NCBI RefSeq assembly: GCF_963678635.1
Contig: NC_087069.1
Location: 32,577,710-32,637,709, forward strand
Length of the DNA stretch: 60,000 nt
DNA from: Symsagittifera roscoffensis
Lineage: Eukaryota; Xenacoelomorpha; Acoela; Convolutidae
Direction: 5' to 3'
The number at the start of each line of letters is the position of its first letter. The stretch's first letter is position 1. Both the position numbers and the translations under genes were made by a program. The notes beneath the pieces were generated by a model. The model ran no database searches and was not told where the DNA came from. It saw nothing but the letters and a program-made list of their open reading frames with translations. Shown here one piece after another: positions 55,879 through 60,000 of this stretch.

Positions 55879-56245
55879 TGAGTTGGAACGGAAGGTCTAA
55901 CTCATAGAGTAATTTCAGAAAAGGTACACCGTCTGCTCGTCACGCTATCTTATTTTCGGCCGGATATATTCGTGCAACTTCTTAGTCTAATACTGATCTT
56001 AATCTTACTCTTATATCTCTTAGTCTCAATAGATCTAGAGTATACTGGTTTGTTACGAGTGGGTCTCTTGGAAGAAGGAACTAAGCTGTAAGTTAAATTC
56101 AGAAGTTTCTGGTGCTGAAATTACAAGTAATTTCAGCACTTACAAATAAGTGGGTTGTTAGTTAGATGGATCATGATTGGTTAGTATTAAATATTTTATA
56201 GTGATAAAATATTCAATAATAAAATATAGTTTAGATCTGGTTCCA
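55879..56245 (-). repeat. 5' LTR of the giant element
   Basis: 367 bp. On the plus strand TGAGTTGGAACGG at the start and CTGGTTCCA at the end, so the ends form an imperfect inverted repeat and obey TG...CA. On the sense strand a TATA-like CTATAAAATATT lies about 50 bp from the LTR start. It carries a perfect palindrome at 56112-56139. Confidence 0.93.
56112..56139. repeat. Perfect 13-bp-stem hairpin in the 5' LTR
   Basis: GTGCTGAAATTAC, loop AA, GTAATTTCAGCAC. The stem is perfect over 13 bp. It could be a termination, packaging or protein-binding element of the LTR. Confidence 0.8.
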
Positions 56246-56249
56246 GTTG
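56246..56249. repeat. Target-site duplication GTTG (right)
   Basis: Pairs with 30298-30301. The host repeat resumes as GTTGAGAAAAGCGCTCATC. Confidence 0.8.
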
Positions 56250-56901
56250 AGAAAAGCGCTCATCTTTTAAATGTCGAATGATAATGAAAAATAGGATACC
56301 CGGAAAAAGGAAATTCAACTGGAATCGATCACGATCAGTTGATTAACTACCTTTTTAATCAAATTGGCTTTATTCAAGTTTCCTCTAATTTAGATCTAGG
56401 AGACCTCTATTGGTTTGTAATCCCAACACGGCGGTAGCGGCCGAGGTGGAAGAAAGATCGGAAAACTGGCAAAAATAGGTATTTAGTGGATGACATTTAT
56501 GATGAAATAACTCTTTCAAAAAAAATTAGTACTATGACCTGACAGCACCATTGAACATAAATAACATGAAAATGTTCGCTTCGTTAAAAGAAAACTAAAA
56601 TGCAAATTTCTGCGTCAAACTTAAACTAAAAGTCCTAGAACATGAACTGAGAAACGTGCTCACCTTGATTTACAAACGAATGGAAGCTTAAAATTCCCGG
56701 CCGAGGAAATATTCACTCGAACCGATCACAGCCAGCTGAACAACCACCTTTAAAAATTAATCTAGTTGCTATCTATCCTATATGAAAATGTTTTTTTTTG
56801 TCTACTGGCAATTAATTGGAATTCAGGTTTTAAGTAAAATTCTCTATGTCGATACAACAAATATATGGATACCCAGTTCTTCATTTGTCGTAAAATTGTG
56901 T
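56246..56901. repeat. Diverged copy of the flanking repeat family
   Basis: Shares blocks with the array that follows, for example AAGCGCTCA, CACGATCAGTTGAT and GGTGGAAGAAAGATCGGAAAA, but is clearly more diverged. It is the right half of the repeat in which the LTR element inserted. The left half is at about 30190-30301. Confidence 0.65.
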
Positions 56902-58483
56902 GAGATTGGACAACAGAAGTGTCGTAAAAGAGTTGAGAGAAGCGCTCAAGTTTTAAATGCCAACTAATAAGGAAAAAAATACACGGAAAAAGGAAAGTTC
57001 AACTTGAACCGACCACGATCAGTTGATCAACTACCTTTTAAATCAAATCGAATTTCTAGTTTATCTTTGTCAAAGAAATCCTTATTCTTATCTAGGTGAC
57101 CAGGTCGTGAGTGGATCACTTTTTTGTAAGGAGGGGAACAGTGTAGAGAAAAGCAAATTCCAAAGCTTTATGAAAAAACATCAAGGTTAGAACTTGACCT
57201 AGTTCAACCAAACTGTTCCATAATAGGTTTTTTTCCGTGATATGAAAACAACACTGAAAAAACTGACTCGAAAACAAAAAGTATGAAGAAACAGAACAGA
57301 AAAAAAACGTTCATCTTTTGAATTCCAAAAAACTATAAATACATGAAACCCGGGAACAGTTCATTTCAAGCTAATTTGACCACAATCAGCTGTTTCATCA
57401 CCTTTTAAGTTAAGTCTAATGACTGGCTAATCCACATCAAAATACCGTTTGCAGGGAGTTTGGATTCATCACAAGGTTCTCTAAGCATTCGCCTTATTCA
57501 CGTTTCCTCTATTTTAGATCTACGAAAAATCTATTGGTTTGTAATCCAAAAACGGTGGCACGGCATAGGTGGAAGAAAGATCGGAAAATTGGCAAATGTA
57601 GGTATTAGGTTTATCATGAATGACGTTTAGGATGAATTAAATGTTTCTGAAAAGTTAGTACAATCACCTGACAGCACAACTGATTATAAACAACATAGAA
57701 AGGTCCGCTTTTTTTAAAAAATAACAAAAACGTAATTTCTTGCGTCAAACTCTTGCTAAAAGTTTTAGAAAATGAACTGGGAAACGTGCTCAATTTGGTT
57801 TAAAAATAAAAGAAAATTTAAATTTTCCGGCCGAGACAGTTTCAATCGAATCAATCACAGGCAGATGAACAACCGCCTTTGAAAATTATAGTAGTGGCTA
57901 CCTAGTCTGTATGAAAAAAATTCCTTACTTGCGCAACGTGTCCTAAATAATCAGAACTCAAGTTTTAAATAAAACTATCAATGTCGATAAAGCAAATACA
58001 TGGACAAAAAATCTTCATTAGTCCTACAATTGCATAAAATTAGACACCAGAAGTGTCGCAAAAGAGTTGAGAAAAGAACTCATCTTGTAAATGCCAACTA
58101 ATAATGAAAAAAAAAAACAGGAAAAAAGAAATTTCAACTTGAAACGACCACAATCAGTTGATCAACTGTTTTTTGATCAAATCTAAATTTTTGTTAAATT
58201 ATATCAAGAAAACCGTGTGAACGAAATCCTCATTCTTCTCTAAATGACCAGCTTGTGACTGGAGCATTTTTTTATGAGGGGAGAAATGTAGAGAAAAACA
58301 AATTCCCATGCTTTATTAAAAAAACATCATGGTTAAAATTGACCTAGTCCAACCAAACTGTTCTAGAATAGATTTTTTTTCCACAGAAAATGAAAAAAAA
58401 ACACCGAGGAGATGAAAAGAAACCTGAAAAAAAAGTGACATGAAAGCATACGCTTCCGTTTCGTTAGGAGGGAAACATTATTC
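56902..58483. repeat. Higher-order repeat unit 1 (1,582 bp)
   Basis: GAGATTGGACAACAGAAGTG at 56902 recurs at 58484 and the sequence repeats thereafter. Within the unit, sub-units of roughly 330-460 bp are visible, each with a variant of GACCACGATCAGTTGATCAA and a T-rich stretch. This indicates an older tandem structure. No gene is supported. Confidence 0.85.
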
Positions 58484-60000
58484 GAGATTGGACAACAGAA
58501 GTGTCGTAAAAGAGTTGAGAGAAGCGCTCAAGTTTTAAATGCCAACTAATAAGGAAAAAAATACACGGAAAAAGGAAAGTTCAACTTGAACCGACCACGA
58601 TCAGTTGATCAACTACCTTTTAAATCAAATCGAATTTCTAGTTTATCTTTGTCAAAGAAATCCTTATTCTTATCTAGGTGACCAGGTCGTGAGTGGATCG
58701 CTTTTTTGTAAGGAGGGGAACAGTGTAGAGAAAAGCAAATTCCAAAGCTTTATGAAAAACATCAAGGTTAGAACTTGACCTAGTTCAACCAAACTGTTCC
58801 ATAATAGGTTTTTTTCCCTGATATGAAAACAACACTGAAAAAACTGACTCGAAAACATAGGCTTCCGCTTCGTTACGAGGGAAACGCCATTCGATTTTTA
58901 TGTCATGACTTGACAAAAAGTATGAAGAAACAGAACAGAAAAAAAACGTTCATCTTTTGAATTCCAAAAAATTATAAATACATGAAACCCGGGAACAGTT
59001 CATTTCAAGCTAATTTGACCACAATCAGCTGTTTCATCACCTTTTAAGTTAAGTCTAATGACTGGCTAATCCACATCAAAATACCGTTTGCAGGGAGTTT
59101 GGATTCATCACAAGGTTCTCTAGGCATTCGCCTTATTCACGTTTCCTCTATTTTAGATCTACGAAAAATCTATTGGTTTGTAATCCAAAAACGGTGGCAC
59201 GGCATAGGTGGAAGAAAGATCGGAAAATTGGCAAATGTAGGTATTAGGTTTATCATGAATGACGTTTAGGATGAATTAAATGTTTCTGAAAAGTTAGTAC
59301 AATCACCTGACAGCACAACTGATTATAAACAACATAGAAACGTCCGCTTTTTTTAAAAATAACAAAAACGTAATTTCTTGCGTCAAACTCTTGCTAAAAG
59401 TTTTAGAAAATGAACTGGGAAACGTGCTCAATTTGGTTTAAAAATAAAAGAAAATTTAAATTTTCCGGCCGAGACAGTTTCAATCGAATCAATCACAGGC
59501 AGATGAACAACCGCCTTTGAAAATTATAGTAGTGGCTACCTAGTCTGTATGAAAAAAATTCCTTACTTGCGCAACGTGTCCTAAATAATCAGAACTCAAG
59601 TTTTAAATAAAACTATCAATGTCGATAAAGCAAATACATGGACAAAAAATCTTCATTAGTCCTACAATTGCATAAAATTAGACACCAGAAGTGTCGCAAA
59701 AGAGTTGAGAAAAGAACTCATCTTGTAAATGCCAACTAATAATGAAAAAAAAAACAGGAAAAAAGAAATTTCAACTTGAAACGACCACAATTAGTTGATC
59801 AACTGTTTTTTGATCAAATCTAAATTTTTGTTAAATTATATCAAGAAAACCGTGTGAACGAAATCCTCATTCTTCTCTAAATGACCAGCTTGTGACTGGA
59901 GCATTTTTTTATGAGGGGAACAATGTAGAGAAAAACAAATTCCCATGCTTTATTAAAAAAACATCATGGTTAAAATTGACCTAGTCCAACCAAACTGTTC
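58484..60000. repeat. Higher-order repeat unit 2 (cut by window end)
   Basis: Nearly identical to unit 1. It differs by a few substitutions and by about 56 extra bases (about 58858-58914, beginning TAGGCTTCCGCTTCG). That insert resembles the unit junction sequence at 58450-58490. Confidence 0.85.

Larger units (their letters stand above)
30302..56245 (-). mobile_element. Giant env-bearing Ty3/gypsy-type LTR retroelement (defective)
   Basis: A 25,944-bp minus-strand element between two 367-bp LTRs, with a 4-bp target duplication. Sense order: LTR, candidate primer site, leader, gag (capsid and zinc knuckle), protease, RT, RNase H, integrase, possible ORF W, ORF X, envelope-like frame, ORF 3, non-coding tail, LTR. 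RT before integrase is the Ty3/gypsy and retrovirus order. The span from gag to RNase H is repeated (47633-53340, a partial copy 46289-47632, and 40262-46288), so the element is internally rearranged. Stops and frameshifts break almost every gene. Subtracting the extra copies leaves roughly 18-19 kb, against the 5-12 kb usual in the group. The LTRs differ at about 21 of 367 sites. Confidence 0.92.

Overview
The window looks like AT-rich, gene-poor, repeat-dense nuclear DNA of a multicellular eukaryote, most probably an invertebrate animal. The reasons are spliceosomal introns with GTAAGT donors and pyrimidine-rich acceptors, Ty1/copia, Ty3/gypsy and Tc1/mariner remnants, long AT-rich non-coding spans and a 200-base scaffold gap (16525-16724). 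I cannot name the species.

Layout. 319-1193 is a foldback element. 1849-5143 is a decayed, internally deleted Ty1/copia element on the minus strand with both LTRs recognisable. 5144-15303 is mostly non-coding and holds three inverted-repeat elements: 7779-8552 (packed with TTTCAGATCTGAAA palindromes), 10127-12107 and 14170-14355. 15304-18355 carries the last two exons of a minus-strand host gene with a ZU5-like segment. A minus-strand reading frame at 20311-20607 is either a separate small gene or supplies the first exon. 20859-27380 is a nearly perfect head-to-tail duplication of 3,261 bp. Several places (13.9, 18.9-20, 22.8-23.4 and 26.1-26.6 kb, and the foldback loop) hold a degenerate TTCGACC/CTCGACC minisatellite family. 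27.4-30.3 kb has a small inverted-repeat element, a doubtful two-exon reading frame and a broken Tc1/mariner transposase.

30302-56245 is one 25.9-kb minus-strand LTR retroelement bounded by 367-bp LTRs (about 94% identical by eye) and a GTTG target-site duplication. It landed inside a repeat linked to the Tc1/mariner remnant. In sense order it has: 5' LTR, candidate primer-binding site, leader, long gag with a zinc knuckle, protease (DSGA), reverse transcriptase (YLDD), RNase H, integrase with a GPY/F-like C-terminus, a possible small membrane-protein frame, a proline-rich frame (ORF X), an envelope-like glycoprotein frame and a further frame (ORF 3), then about 1.8 kb non-coding and the 3' LTR. 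ORF X and env overlap by 13 nt; env and ORF 3 overlap by 4 nt (ATGA). The gag-to-RNase H part is present two and a half times, and many inactivating lesions are shared between the copies. The element is therefore defective as assembled. Without the extra copies it would still be roughly 18-19 kb, which is very long for this group. The envelope frame has a cysteine and hydrophobic-segment layout that reminds me of the class III glycoproteins of chuvirus-like viruses; this is an inference that needs a profile or structure search.

56246-60000 is a repeat array with a 1.58-kb higher-order unit, cut by the window end. The main points of interest are the giant env-bearing retroelement with its chain of overlapping downstream reading frames, its internal partial triplication, and the orphan ZU5-like host gene.
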